From NCBI GenBank assembly GCA_023078555.1, contig CM041197.1, positions 12,299,231-12,363,230 of the forward strand: DNA of 64,000 bases, written 5' to 3'. The translations under genes and the position numbers were made by a program. Below, in pieces: positions 40,010 through 49,128 of this stretch. The notes beneath the pieces were generated by a model. It was given only the letters and a program-made list of their open reading frames with translations, was not told the DNA's origin and did not search any database. Source of the DNA: Ulva prolifera (Eukaryota > Chlorophyta > Ulvophyceae > Ulvales > Ulvaceae). How positions within the stretch are numbered: position 1 is the first letter of the stretch; each line of letters begins with the position of its first letter.

Positions 40010-40383
40010 GATGCCTACGCCTATGAAAGGTTTCCTTGAACTGGGTTGTGTGACAGTGCGCGGTGGCAGGTGATCGGTGGTAGTTTGTACATGCTGGATA
40101 TTTGTACGTAGCTTGCGGTTTGAATGCGGGACCGCGTGGCAGTGGCGACTAGAGGCTTAAGCCTCTAGTCGCCACGACCAGCTTTGATGAAGTCGCTGGA
40201 CTGTGGGCCAAAGATGCAAGGCGAGTGCTCTGTCGTGCGCATCACGGATCGGGTGAGAGAGATGGTATTATAATTAGCCTCTTGGTGATTGGACGCGTTT
40301 GATATGGAGCACAGTGGAGCCAGTACAATTGCGTTTTACGATTAATCGCCGCTCGCACCACCTGCATCCGCAACCGTTCAAGT
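40010..40383. promoter_or_regulatory. Divergent intergenic region, presumed bidirectional promoter
   Basis: This 374-bp spacer separates the start codons of two head-to-head transposon genes and therefore must hold the 5' ends of both transcripts. It contains the 34-bp palindrome at 40142-40175 and a possible TATA-like TATAAT at 40269-40274, about 110 bp before the transposase ATG. Transcription starts cannot be placed from sequence. Confidence 0.6.
40142..40175. repeat. Perfect 34-bp palindrome in the divergent promoter
   Basis: The arm GTGGCGACTAGAGGCTT (40142-40158) is followed directly, with no spacer, by its exact reverse complement (40159-40175). Symmetry stops at the next base on each side (A at 40141, G at 40176). 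Its central position between divergent genes suggests a dimeric-protein operator or a cruciform-forming site. This is inference. Confidence 0.97.
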
Positions 40384-43300
40384 ATGCAGGCCGATCACGT
40401 AGCGACGGAGCCCATGGCGAAACGTGTTAGGAGGACAAAGGCTGACATGGAGTACAGTCTTGCGCAGAAAGGTATTTACAGTGACCCTGACGCAAATGGT
40501 GCTCAGAGGTACAGATGCAAGCACTGTCACACTCCTTTCGCGCCCTCTAGCAGACCGCATGCAACGCGGCACGAGTGCCAGGCTGCCCTGGGTGTGGCTC
40601 ATCATACCGACACCGACGTTGGCGGTCCATTTGCCGGCTGCGACACGAGGCTGCCCTTGGGGGCATCTCTGCAAGACGAGCCTGCTGCTGGCTCCGGCTC
40701 CCCAGAGGCATACACGTACAGCATTCCAGAATGCACGGAAGATTGGGCGGTAGGCACTGAGGCAGATGCACCTGTGTATTTCACAGCAGAAGAGGCCGAT
40801 TTAATCGCTATGGCAAGGGCGACTGCCTTCAATGCTGCCTATGAGGTGTGACATCCTGATCCCGCAGCTGAGTTGCACAAGTCCATGTTAGAGCAGTACA
40901 TCAGAGAGGTACCTCTCTAGTACCGGTGCATATTTATGCATGACAGAGTGGGCTAGGACGCTTGTTGCTAGAACTGTGTTGTTGCAGGAGTTGATCGGAG
41001 ATGACGACTGGAGAGCCCGAGGCGGACTAGAGGACCTGGATGAGGAAGACGAGGATGACATCGCCCCTCGGCCAGCTGGCGATCGTGGCCCATTACCGGG
41101 TCAAGAGCTCGCTGAGGCCGCAGCCGCTCAGGGTGTGTATGCACCTAGGCCCATCGGTGTCCATCTGGCTCCGGCGCAACGGCGGTTGCAGGAAGTCCAT
41201 GCTGCGCAACAGGGTGGTCGACCGCCTAAGAAGGGGACCGGCGCATGGTTGTGTGCGCACCGAGGGGATCCCATCACACCGGGGCATGCCGTCACCGTTG
41301 TGCAGGCCTGTTACTGGTTGGCGACGATGAAGAACGATCACAGAGTCACAGACACAGTGATTGATCAGTACTGTGCGATGATGCACCACCTAATCCTGCC
41401 GCCTGACAATTTGTACCCAGCATCATACCATATGGTGAAGGCGGTATTGGACGTGGAATCAAGCACCACGTGTACTAAACATATATGTGACAAGTGTTGG
41501 ACTGTCTTTCCAACAATGGATCCGGCTCAGTATCATGGAAATGCAGATGCAGTGTGTGCTGCTGAAGGCTGTGGCAACCGGCGTTTTGACGTTTCTGAAA
41601 CTGGTGGGGTGTTCCCCAAGCGGAATATTTACTACTTTGATGTACGGGCAACGGTATTGGACCTTCTGGATCCAGTATTGGAAGACCTCGATGCATACCG
41701 TGAGCAGCGAAAACAGGCCTACCAAGACCCTGCATCTTTTTTGAGCAGCCCCGCCGGACTGCACGTGGACGCCGCTATAGGCCACAAGCTCAGCAACCCC
41801 TCCGTTGAGGAGAATGAAATTGTGATTCCGTTTTCAGTGGGTACGGTGCACCTAACCTGCGCCAGTAATACGGCATGTAGTTGCTGCCTAGCTCTAGTGT
41901 GACAATGCCACCGGTTCCTGCAGGGGGGGATGGTGTCCAGATCTACACCAACAAAGTGTACGGTACGTTGGCTTGTGGGCTGAAGTTGACTGATGCGCCA
42001 GAGGGTTTGCAAGCCAAGAATATAACATGGTCCCCGGTGTGCATCGTTCAAGGCCCAACAGAGCCTGGCTCTTACCATGATGTCATGGCCCCCATCATAG
42101 AATTCTTTGAGAAACATGATCCAGGTGTGGTGTTGCTGTACATGCCTACTGACTTCAACGACATTCCACTCCTGTTGAGCAGTCTCTCACACTGAGTGAA
42201 CCTACAGGCCGACCAGGTTCCACACCTCTCCTGGTCGATGTTGGCGGGCCACAGCTGCTGAAAGTGTGGCCGGTTCTGGTGTGTGCACAGGGAGACATCC
42301 CGTTCATGACCAAGTTAACAGGCGGCTTGCATCATACCGGGCCGAATGCCTGCTTTGCGTGTGCGATGTCGGGGGCCCACAACCACGAAGCCAACACTGT
42401 CCGGTACGTTGCTGTGTGGACTGGAAGGCGGATATTCCAGATCCAGACGCGTGCAGGGGCTACACTTGAGACCCCACCTGGTGTATCTGCAGATATATGC
42501 AGATATATACAGCTGCCGTATGTATGCAGGTGGTTGGGGTTTGATGCTGGAATGAAACAGAGGGTCCCATGTTATGCCGCAGCTGGGCACTGTGCACCAA
42601 TGGCAGGTCAGACGTTGCATCCACAGGAATTGGCTGCTGTTGATACCTCTGGGGACCATCCTCGCGTGCCGCTAGGTTACCTCCAGAAGGATGATGGGCG
42701 TTACCTTGCGAGGACAGCCTTCACTGATCCCATCGATGTCGCCCCAAGTACCTGGCTGACAGACAATGTGCTGAAGCTAAGCGACCTTGAAATCAAGATG
42801 CGCGGTAGAAAGGCAAAACTCTATCAAGACCAGGTGCTGCACCCATCACTGGAAGCAGTCGAAAAGAAGGATCAGACCCAGCGGGAGGAGTGGGCCAACC
42901 AGATGCAGAAGGAGCTCGGAGCTCGCGGAGAACCGATGTTCCAGAGCCTGTCCTACGTGAAGTATGTCTCTTGCTGTTCGGACTGTCTTCCCGAATATGT
43001 ACCTGTTTCCTGCAAGGACGGGCAGTACTGACTGCTTAATCTTAAGTGTGCAGCCCGTGTCATTTCTTTCGATACGGGATTGCACACATCTTCTTGCTGG
43101 GCATCCTCAAGGACTTCTGGCGCATGTGGCTGAGGCAGGTGTCTTCTGGAGGACATGTTCTCCCGACTTACATCCGGCAACACATCTCAAAAAAGGGATC
43201 TGAAATTCTGGTGACAGAGTTGTTTGGCAAGCCGTACACCGACTTGATTCGGTGAGTCTCCTGCCATCTCTGTCGGTGTCTCGACATGCACCTTCTGTGA

Positions 43301-44864
43301 AGCAATCGTTACTGTTGCATTGCATGCCCCACAGTACTGTGGGGCACACTAGTGTGTCGATGAACTCTATCGTTTGCTGCTGGTGCAGGTACAGAGGACT
43401 GTGGATGATGGAGGAATGGCTGGCATTCACCGAGACATTCTCCATGTTTCTCCTCCACGACCTACCGTGGAAACGAGAGCATCTCGGGCTGAAGAAGGCT
43501 TTCGACGAGCAGTGGACACTGCTGCGGTCCTCGGTCCTTTATTTCATGAAGTGGCATGATGGTCAACACACCGAAGAGCGAATATTGCAGGCACAGAAAG
43601 ATCTGTTGGAGTATGGCAGAATTGTAGAGAAGGTCCGCACGCTGCAGATGTACTCGCTTGGGCAAACAGACAGCTGATGGACCTGCGTATGCGTATTGCA
43701 GACTTGTGAAGCTTGTGTGACTGCCGTCTCTAAAGCACTTTGCCAACATGTTCGAGAATGCAGGCCTACGGGGGCAGATTTTTGACGACATACAAGCTGC
43801 ATCTTGCTGCCATGCACCTGGCAGACCAGGTTCGGGCATGTGGGCCTGGCTATACGTGGTCAGAGTTCTGGGTGGAACGCATGGTTCAGCTCGTAAAGCG
43901 AATGGTGAAGTACCGCAGTACTGCCTATCCTGAACTGCTATTTGTGCACGATTGGCTACTGACCCTAGCATGCCGCCGGGTGAAGTTGACTCCAGACGGG
44001 TGTCACTGTGTGTCACTGGCTGAAGCGCTGCGGGCCGTCAAGAGACGTCGCCAGTGTTCACGTGACATGCCCCTCCCAGACCAGGCGCTGCTACTGGGAG
44101 CACCCAAGAAGGTAGATGCCGGGGAAAAGGGAGAGGTGCTGTGGAGCCCCATGGCCACCCCGGGCGCTTCGGGGGAGGCTCAGCTGATGAAGGGATTGCC
44201 TCTGCTCCTATTTGAAGACACGACCCTCCTACAGGACGGGTGGCCAGTGTTCAAAGACACCGAGGCTGCTGAAAGAGAGGGCCTCATTCTGCATGAACTG
44301 GGGTTGGAAGGCCCTCTCGGTGCGGGCAAGGCTGGAGTTGAGGTGGAGTTGCAGAAGTTCACCCGGGCTGACCTTCCAATCGGGGATACCATGAGCAGTG
44401 TGCAGTGCAAAACGCAGACCAGGAAGAACAATCAGTGGTTCCTGATCCGATACAGTGTAGCTTATGCAGACGGGCGCACTGAAATGAAGGTGTATGTGGG
44501 GCAGTTTTTGTACTTTGTGCGCGCAACTTTCACGAGTAGTATGCTGCCAGAGGGGGCATATCGTCCGGGCTGCGATCGGCAGCACCCAGCTGATTTGCGG
44601 CTGGGGGTGGCTAACCTGTACACAAGTGTGGACCAGCATGGACCGGGAGTTCGGCCTGCAGACCCGGGTATCAGCCGGCTGCACGAATTTGTGAAAGTTG
44701 ACAAGTTGGACCCCTCCAAACCTGGCACCCGGTTTGAGGGGGTGTTTGTGCTAGATCTTAGGGCAATCGACTCGCAGGCAGTACCGACACGCGAGAGAAA
44801 TGACACAAGGTTCTTTTGTGTTTCTGCAAAACTGTCAAGTAGGTATGCCGGTGTAAAGCGATAG
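40384..44864 (+). CDS. CACTA/Tnp2-type transposase, seven exons, one in-frame TGA
   Basis: The model has exons 40384-40908, 40988-41840, 41924-42124, 42208-42961, 43054-43251, 43389-43632 and 43764-44864. All six introns are GT-AG (79-137 bp), phases agree at every junction, and the exons total 3,876 nt (1,292 codons with stop). A BED-like finger lies at C45/C48/H59/H63/C65. A second cysteine pair set is C342-x2-C345 and C365-x4-C370. Then come DGVQIY (D462), QGPTEPGSYHD (~502-512), GDIPFMTKLTGG (D556), CFAC (C575/C578), AHIFLLGILKDFW and WSEFWVERM (E963). This order matches CACTA/Tnp2-like and Plavaka-like transposases, and D462-D556-E963 are my candidates for the catalytic triad. The C-terminus (~1150-1291) looks like a separate beta-rich domain. 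TGA at 40849-40851 (codon 156) interrupts exon 1, and the frame continues sensibly after it, so this copy is probably disabled by one nonsense change. Confidence 0.88.
40849..40851 (+). other. In-frame TGA stop in transposase exon 1
   Basis: The reading frame AYEV-TGA-HPDPAAELHKSMLEQYIRE continues without another stop to a GT donor at 40909 that joins phase 0 to ELIGDDDW at 40988. CGA to TGA by a single C-to-T change is the simplest origin. Truncation here would leave 155 residues, only the finger domain. Confidence 0.8.
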
Positions 44865-44915
44865 GTACAGGGTGGCTGTTGCTTTGTGCTGAGAATCAGG
44901 TCTGGTTATGTACAC
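44865..44915. other. Transposase 3' flank
   Basis: A short spacer after the transposase stop, before the 344-bp tandem repeat. No standard AATAAA signal is seen, so the polyadenylation site may lie within the tandem repeat. Confidence 0.4.
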
Positions 44916-46028
44916 ATTCGATGTGTGATGCATCTGTGCTTCAGTCCCGGGTCGTGCAGCAAGAGGGCTGCTCGGGAGAGACTGCTACATGCGTGCCTCG
45001 TGCCAGCATTTTGCCAAACACGCACACTCGTGCAACAGTGCAATCCTGACAGGACTCTCAAGCTATCATATTAATTCCTTCACCATTCGACTGGCAAACA
45101 TATCCACTGCATTCTCAGCCAAGGTTCACGGCCCGATGCATATGCAGACATCAGCTCTGGCAGCTTGAGTCTGGACTAAATAATGGTAGGCTGCAGCCCT
45201 CCCGGGAGAGCAGACATCAAAATTTTTTGGTGGCCCACAAACCGCCCATTCTTATACCTATTCGATGTGTGATGCATCTGTGCTTCAGTCCCGGGTCGTG
45301 CAGCAAGAGGGCTGCTCGGGAGAGACTGCTACATGCGTGCCTCGTGCCAGCATTTTGCCAAACACGCACACTCGTGCAACAGTGCAATCCTGACAGGACT
45401 CTCAAGCTATCATATTAATTCCTTCACCATTCGACTGGCAAACATATCCACTGCATTCTCAGCCAAGGTTCACGGCCCGATGCATATGCAGACATCAGCT
45501 CTGGCAGCTTGAGTCTGGACTAAATAATGGTAGGCTGCAGCCCTCCCGGGAGAGCAGACATCAAAATTTTTTGGTGGCCCACAAACCGCCCATTCTTATA
45601 CCTATTCGATGTGTGATGCATCTGTGCTTCAGTCCCGGGTCGTGCAGCAAGAGGGCTGCTCGGGAGAGACTGCTACATGCGTGCCTCGTGCCAGCATTTT
45701 GCCAAACACGCACACTCGTGCAACAGTGCAATCCTGACAGGACTCTCAAGCTATCATATTAATTCCTTCACCATTCGACTGGCAAACATATCCACTGCAT
45801 TCTCAGCCAAGGTTCACGGCCCGATGCATATGCAGACATCAGCTCTGGCAGCTTGAGTCTGGACTAAATAATGGTAGGCTGCAGCCCTCCCGGGAGAGCA
45901 GACATCAAAATTTTTTGGTGGCCCACAAACCGCCCATTCTTATACCTATTCGATGTGTGATGCATCTGTGCTTCAGTCCCGGGTCGTGCAGCAAGAGGAC
46001 TGCTCGGGAGAGACTGCTACATGCGTGC
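44916..46028 (+). repeat. 344-bp tandem repeat, 3.2 copies, inside CACTA element 1
   Basis: ATTCGATGTGTGATGCATCTG starts at 44916, 45260, 45604 and 45948, exactly 344 bp apart. The last copy is an 81-bp partial ending at 46028. Copies look almost identical; the last has AAGAGGACTGC for AAGAGGGCTGC. The 62-63-codon open frames in each copy are by-products. The array sits between the transposase 3' end and the third gene, and the very low divergence points to a recent expansion. Confidence 0.96.
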
Positions 46029-46364
46029 AACACTTCTGCCCCCGAGTAATACATGCAGCAGTGACACCAAATGAACGACACACGTGTAATCTGCGTTAGG
46101 TGTGTGGCTGTTTGAAGGAGAACGGTTGGCCGAGCGAACCAGTTATTAATTCACCCAGTGCCAGGCCGCGTAGGAGGTATCGGGCTCTACAGATCTGTAC
46201 AGGCATGTGTTGCGCTACTCTCGTCAAGCCATCATCAGGGCACACCAAAGAGGCAGTAAGACAATCACGTTAACATCGTACCAGACGCGTAGTAATTCCA
46301 GAGGAAACTTTTTGGCGCCGACTGCACATACTCTCTAGGCTGATCCATAGCGACCGTCCACACA
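46029..46364. other. Upstream region of the third transposon gene
   Basis: 336 bp between the 344-bp tandem repeat and the ATG at 46365. It is presumably the promoter of the third gene. I see no clear TATA box or repeat in it. Confidence 0.4.
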
Positions 46365-47534
46365 ATGCAGGGTTTTCCGAAAGCACCGTCCAAACGGTAC
46401 AAAAGCAAGTACGATGTTGTGCGATTGATACAAGAGGCCCCCGTGCGGATAGACGAGGATGGGACGAGGATGCAGTATGTATTCCCAGGATGGACCGGCA
46501 GAGACACAGCTATGGAGAGACCAGTAGCGATAGGGACCCAACAAGGCCGAGCATGGTGGGGCATGTACTACGTCCAGGAAGACATTGATGTGGACAAGTG
46601 CGAGGCTCAAGGGTGCAAATACGAGTGCCCGAATGTGGTCATGACCCCGTCGGTTGCGGACACCGTCCACTCCGCCATCCAGCACCTTGCCCGCAATGGG
46701 CGTCCCACCCCGCACATATTCGAGGCCATGGCAGATACGACATGCAATCTGTTCATGGACCTCCGTGCGTGTGCAACTGCAGAGTTGGCGGAGAACGTTG
46801 CGGCCTGCAATCAGTGGGTCTTGCGGAGAACGGATGTGATCCGCAGGTTCCTGCCGTTCTTGACAGGGCTGATGACTGGCGTCTACGTGGGCGTAGACGC
46901 CAGTCAATTTCAGTTCCACGTTCTCCGGAACCGCCACATGTTGCGGCGACAGGAAGGGGGAATCGGTGCTTCACCTCGTGACTCCAGTGAAGTACCCGAG
47001 CACGACCCCCCCGATGAATTCCTATGCCGCGTGCTCGTGAAGCATCCACGAAGGATGTTTAAAGATTCCCGCACGATGGCCTCATTTGTGGGAGAGGCAA
47101 TCCGCGCCTTTGAGGTCGAGGATCGGGATGGGGCGTCCACCTTGAGGTGGATGCTTCAGGATGATGCTTATCTAGATGATGGGTGTGCTTCACCGTCCCG
47201 CTCCTTCTTATACCTGTGGCACGGCCAACTTCACAAAGGTCTAAAATGCTGAGGTGATTGCAGGATGGTGTTGCTTATGGGTTGCTCTTGGGGCCAGCAC
47301 TTAGAGAACGGGGAGCTGACTCCAGAAGGGGGGGTACTCTGGCCGGACAGCGAACTCAGCCACTGCCCTGTGCAACCTCCTCCAGAAGAGGACGTAGATC
47401 CTGGCTATTACCAGTTCTTTAACAATCTAGTTCGAACGCCTGGCCTTGACGACTATGGGGGCCAGCGCCAAACGGTTCAGCTGTTCTCTAGGAAACAAAC
47501 CGGTGCAGCTGCCAATCCAGGCCCACTCTCGTAG
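46365..47534 (+). CDS. Unknown protein of CACTA element 1, two exons, 362 aa
   Basis: ATG at 46365, stop at 47532-47534. The first exon, 46365-47182, joins through a GT-AG intron (47183-47263, 81 bp) to 47264-47534, giving 1,089 nt in frame. Without splicing the frame ends 70 bp further on at 47252, which would give a 295-aa protein. The protein is not recognised. Visible features are a basic N-terminus (KAPSKRYKSK), tryptophans and a WWGMYYVQEDIDVDKC stretch, clustered cysteines (C-x4-C-x3-C near residues 85-94), a hydrophobic helix candidate (FLPFLTGLMTGVYVGV), and an acidic, Pro-rich C-terminal exon (PPPEEDVDPGYYQFFNN). It is on the transposase strand, 1.5 kb downstream. A captured host gene and an extra element-encoded factor are both possible. 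Confidence 0.62.
46873..46906. repeat. 15-bp inverted repeat with 4-base loop, inside the third gene
   Basis: TGACTGGCGTCTACG, loop TGGG, then CGTAGACGCCAGTCA, a perfect stem. It lies in coding sequence (TGVYVGVDASQ), so the mRNA could form a stable hairpin. No known family was recognised. Confidence 0.95.
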
Positions 47535-48700
47535 TCGCAGCCGTTGATAGCATGTGATCTGCAGGTCGTTGTAATGAGTCTGCCTTCTGCTTTGGAGGAC
47601 CGTGCATGACAGTATTTGTTTTTGGTATTGTACTGGAATCGCGGTCAACGGTATTCCGAATGGGATATGTCCACCACCTGTGACTCATGGTCCATGATGC
47701 ATGAATGCTGCATTCGCATGTTCTGTATATGGACTCAACCACGCTCTTCAACCATGTGGCCACAGTCAATGCAGATTCGCAAACATTCGAGGCTGGTTCA
47801 AAGTAGCACTCACCTAGCTAAACATCAAACTCATTTAAACATTCGGCAAAAACATGAAAGATCCTGAACACTGCACGGCCAGTAAAGGTGGTGCCCAGGC
47901 CTGTTTGCAGCTAGAGTGTGACTGGAAGTTACGTTACACTGCTAGATCGTGGCTAGTACCCACAGTCCTTCACTAGTGCACCTACTGTTGCAAAGCAACA
48001 TCGAATACATACAAATACACCCATGTCATCAGTGGCACAACAAGGATGGTCCCTGATCTTGGTGTCTACAGACACGGTGCCTGCAAGTGTGAAGCATTTA
48101 AGCATGCCAGATAATTGACCTACAAGAATGCATCATTGTATACTCGTCCAGCTGAGGTCACCGCAGATACTATTGCAGATACCGCAGGGATTATCGCTGT
48201 ACATACGACAACTGGTGGTGAAGCAAATACTGCATCCCATACCGCCGTAGCTATAGAGACCCCCCCAGCAACAGATACGATCAAGGACCTCGGGCACCGT
48301 GCAGCTCGGAACAGGGCACAACAGGTTAGGATACTGTCTCGGAATTTTGCGCTAATCGTCGTTTGCACTCCGTACGAGGCGGAATACGCACCTGCACCTG
48401 TGTCGACTGCTGCGCGGATTGGGGCCCTGTACCACAGCGGCGCATACAAAGCTTCTTCTTAAGCTACAGTGCATTTGACATTATTAAAAGGTGGCATTTG
48501 CCCGAGAGCCGCGAGAGTATGCCACCTTGAGCCAGCTACGAATGCAACGACGGGCGTGGCGCAGGGCACGCAGTATAGAGGAGATGTGCATCCAGCATGT
48601 ACACGCCAAAGGAGTGTGGATGCGCGTTCCATTGGAGCTCGGCTGATAGTGGCTTTGGAGACACAATGCGCACGACGAGCGCACTCAGCCCAGCAAAAAA
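47535..48700. other. No confident gene; 3' flank and inner subterminal region
   Basis: About 1.2 kb after the third gene. An open frame at 48115-48462 (115 codons, Ala/Thr rich) has an equally open antisense frame at 48120-48449 and no recognisable motif, so neither is called. A 10-bp inverted repeat, AAGGTGGCAT (48488-48497) with ATGCCACCTT (48519-48528), could form a hairpin. From about 48580 degenerate relatives of the 94-bp repeat appear, with a TGTACA near 48598. Confidence 0.5.
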
Positions 48701-48982
48701 TATGCTGTTCAAAGGAGCGTGAAAGCGCGTTCGCGACATGTGCATTTCGCTCCATGAGGTGCGCTGCAGGTGCGCACCACCACAACACAAATAATATGCT
48801 GTTCAAAGGAGCGTGAAAGCGCGTTCGCGACATGTGCATTTCGCTCCATGAGGTGCGCTGCAGGTGCGCACCACCACAACACAAATAATATGCTGTTCGT
48901 AGGAGCGTGAAAGCGCGGTCGCGGCATGTGCATTTCCTCAATGCGGTGCGCTGCAGGTGCGCACCACCACAACACTCCGCCA
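48701..48982 (+). repeat. 94-bp subterminal tandem repeats, three copies
   Basis: TATGCTGTTC starts at 48701, 48795 and 48889, a period of 94 bp. Each unit holds GGAGCGTGAAAGCGCG, a TGCATTTC block and GCGCTGCAGGTGCGCACCACC. The first two copies are nearly identical; the third differs in several places. Repeated subterminal motifs are a hallmark of CACTA elements and are bound by the element's accessory protein in studied cases. A related single unit lies at about 56740-56830 in the second element. Confidence 0.93.
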
Positions 48983-49102
48983 ACACATCTCACCTACATT
49001 TTTGGCACGCACTTCACGCAGATACGGAATGTGTTTGAAGAGTGCGTGAACAGTGCGCGAATGTGCCAGCGAGCAAAACATGTGTCGCGAGTGTACACCC
49101 CG

Positions 49103-49125
49103 ACCTGCCTACGATCCTTGTAGTG
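49103..49125 (-). repeat. Right terminal inverted repeat of CACTA element 1
   Basis: Read on the minus strand it is CACTACAAGGAT, CGT, AGGCAGGT, matching the left end at 20 of 23 positions. The inner ~120 bp (…GCGAATGTGCCAGCGAGCAAAAC…) is homologous to the right end of the second element. Confidence 0.93.
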
Positions 49126-49128
49126 AGG
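49126..49128. repeat. Target-site duplication AGG, right copy (CACTA element 1)
   Basis: Direct copy of the AGG at 36551-36553. The satellite monomer resumes here at the exact base where it stopped on the left. Confidence 0.95.

Larger units (their letters stand above)
36554..49125 (+). mobile_element. CACTA (EnSpm) DNA transposon, autonomous-type, 12,572 bp
   Basis: The element begins CACTACAAGGAT and ends ATCCTTGTAGTG, with 3-bp AGG duplications on both sides and a perfectly restored satellite monomer when it is removed. Inside are a minus-strand accessory gene (37405-40009), a divergent plus-strand transposase (40384-44864), a 344-bp tandem repeat (44916-46028), a third gene (46365-47534) and 94-bp subterminal repeats (48701-48982). 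The ends, the TSD size and a Tnp2-like transposase agree on the CACTA/EnSpm superfamily. All coding phases fit except one nonsense codon in the transposase, so this copy is young or recently active. Orientation is given by the transposase. Confidence 0.95.

Noticed and set aside
40849..40851. Selenocysteine codon
   Set aside because: No supporting element could be identified, and transposases are not known selenoproteins. A nonsense mutation is simpler.
42125..42207. Frameshift mutation between two transposase open frames
   Set aside because: A GT-AG intron of 83 bp joins them in the correct phase and matches the size of the other introns, so splicing is simpler than a frameshift.
40384..44864. 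KDZ (Kyakuja-Dileera-Zisupton) transposase
   Set aside because: The cysteine pairs, DGVQIY, PGP-like and GDIP motifs and the CACTA ends with 3-bp TSD fit CACTA/Tnp2; KDZ elements have different ends and usually 8-bp duplications.
45227..45762. 63-codon genes repeated at 344-bp spacing
   Set aside because: They are chance frames within the 344-bp tandem repeat, with antisense partners of equal length.
48115..48462. 115-codon plus-strand gene
   Set aside because: The antisense frame is equally open, composition is low-complexity Ala/Thr, and no motif, splice or conservation evidence is available.
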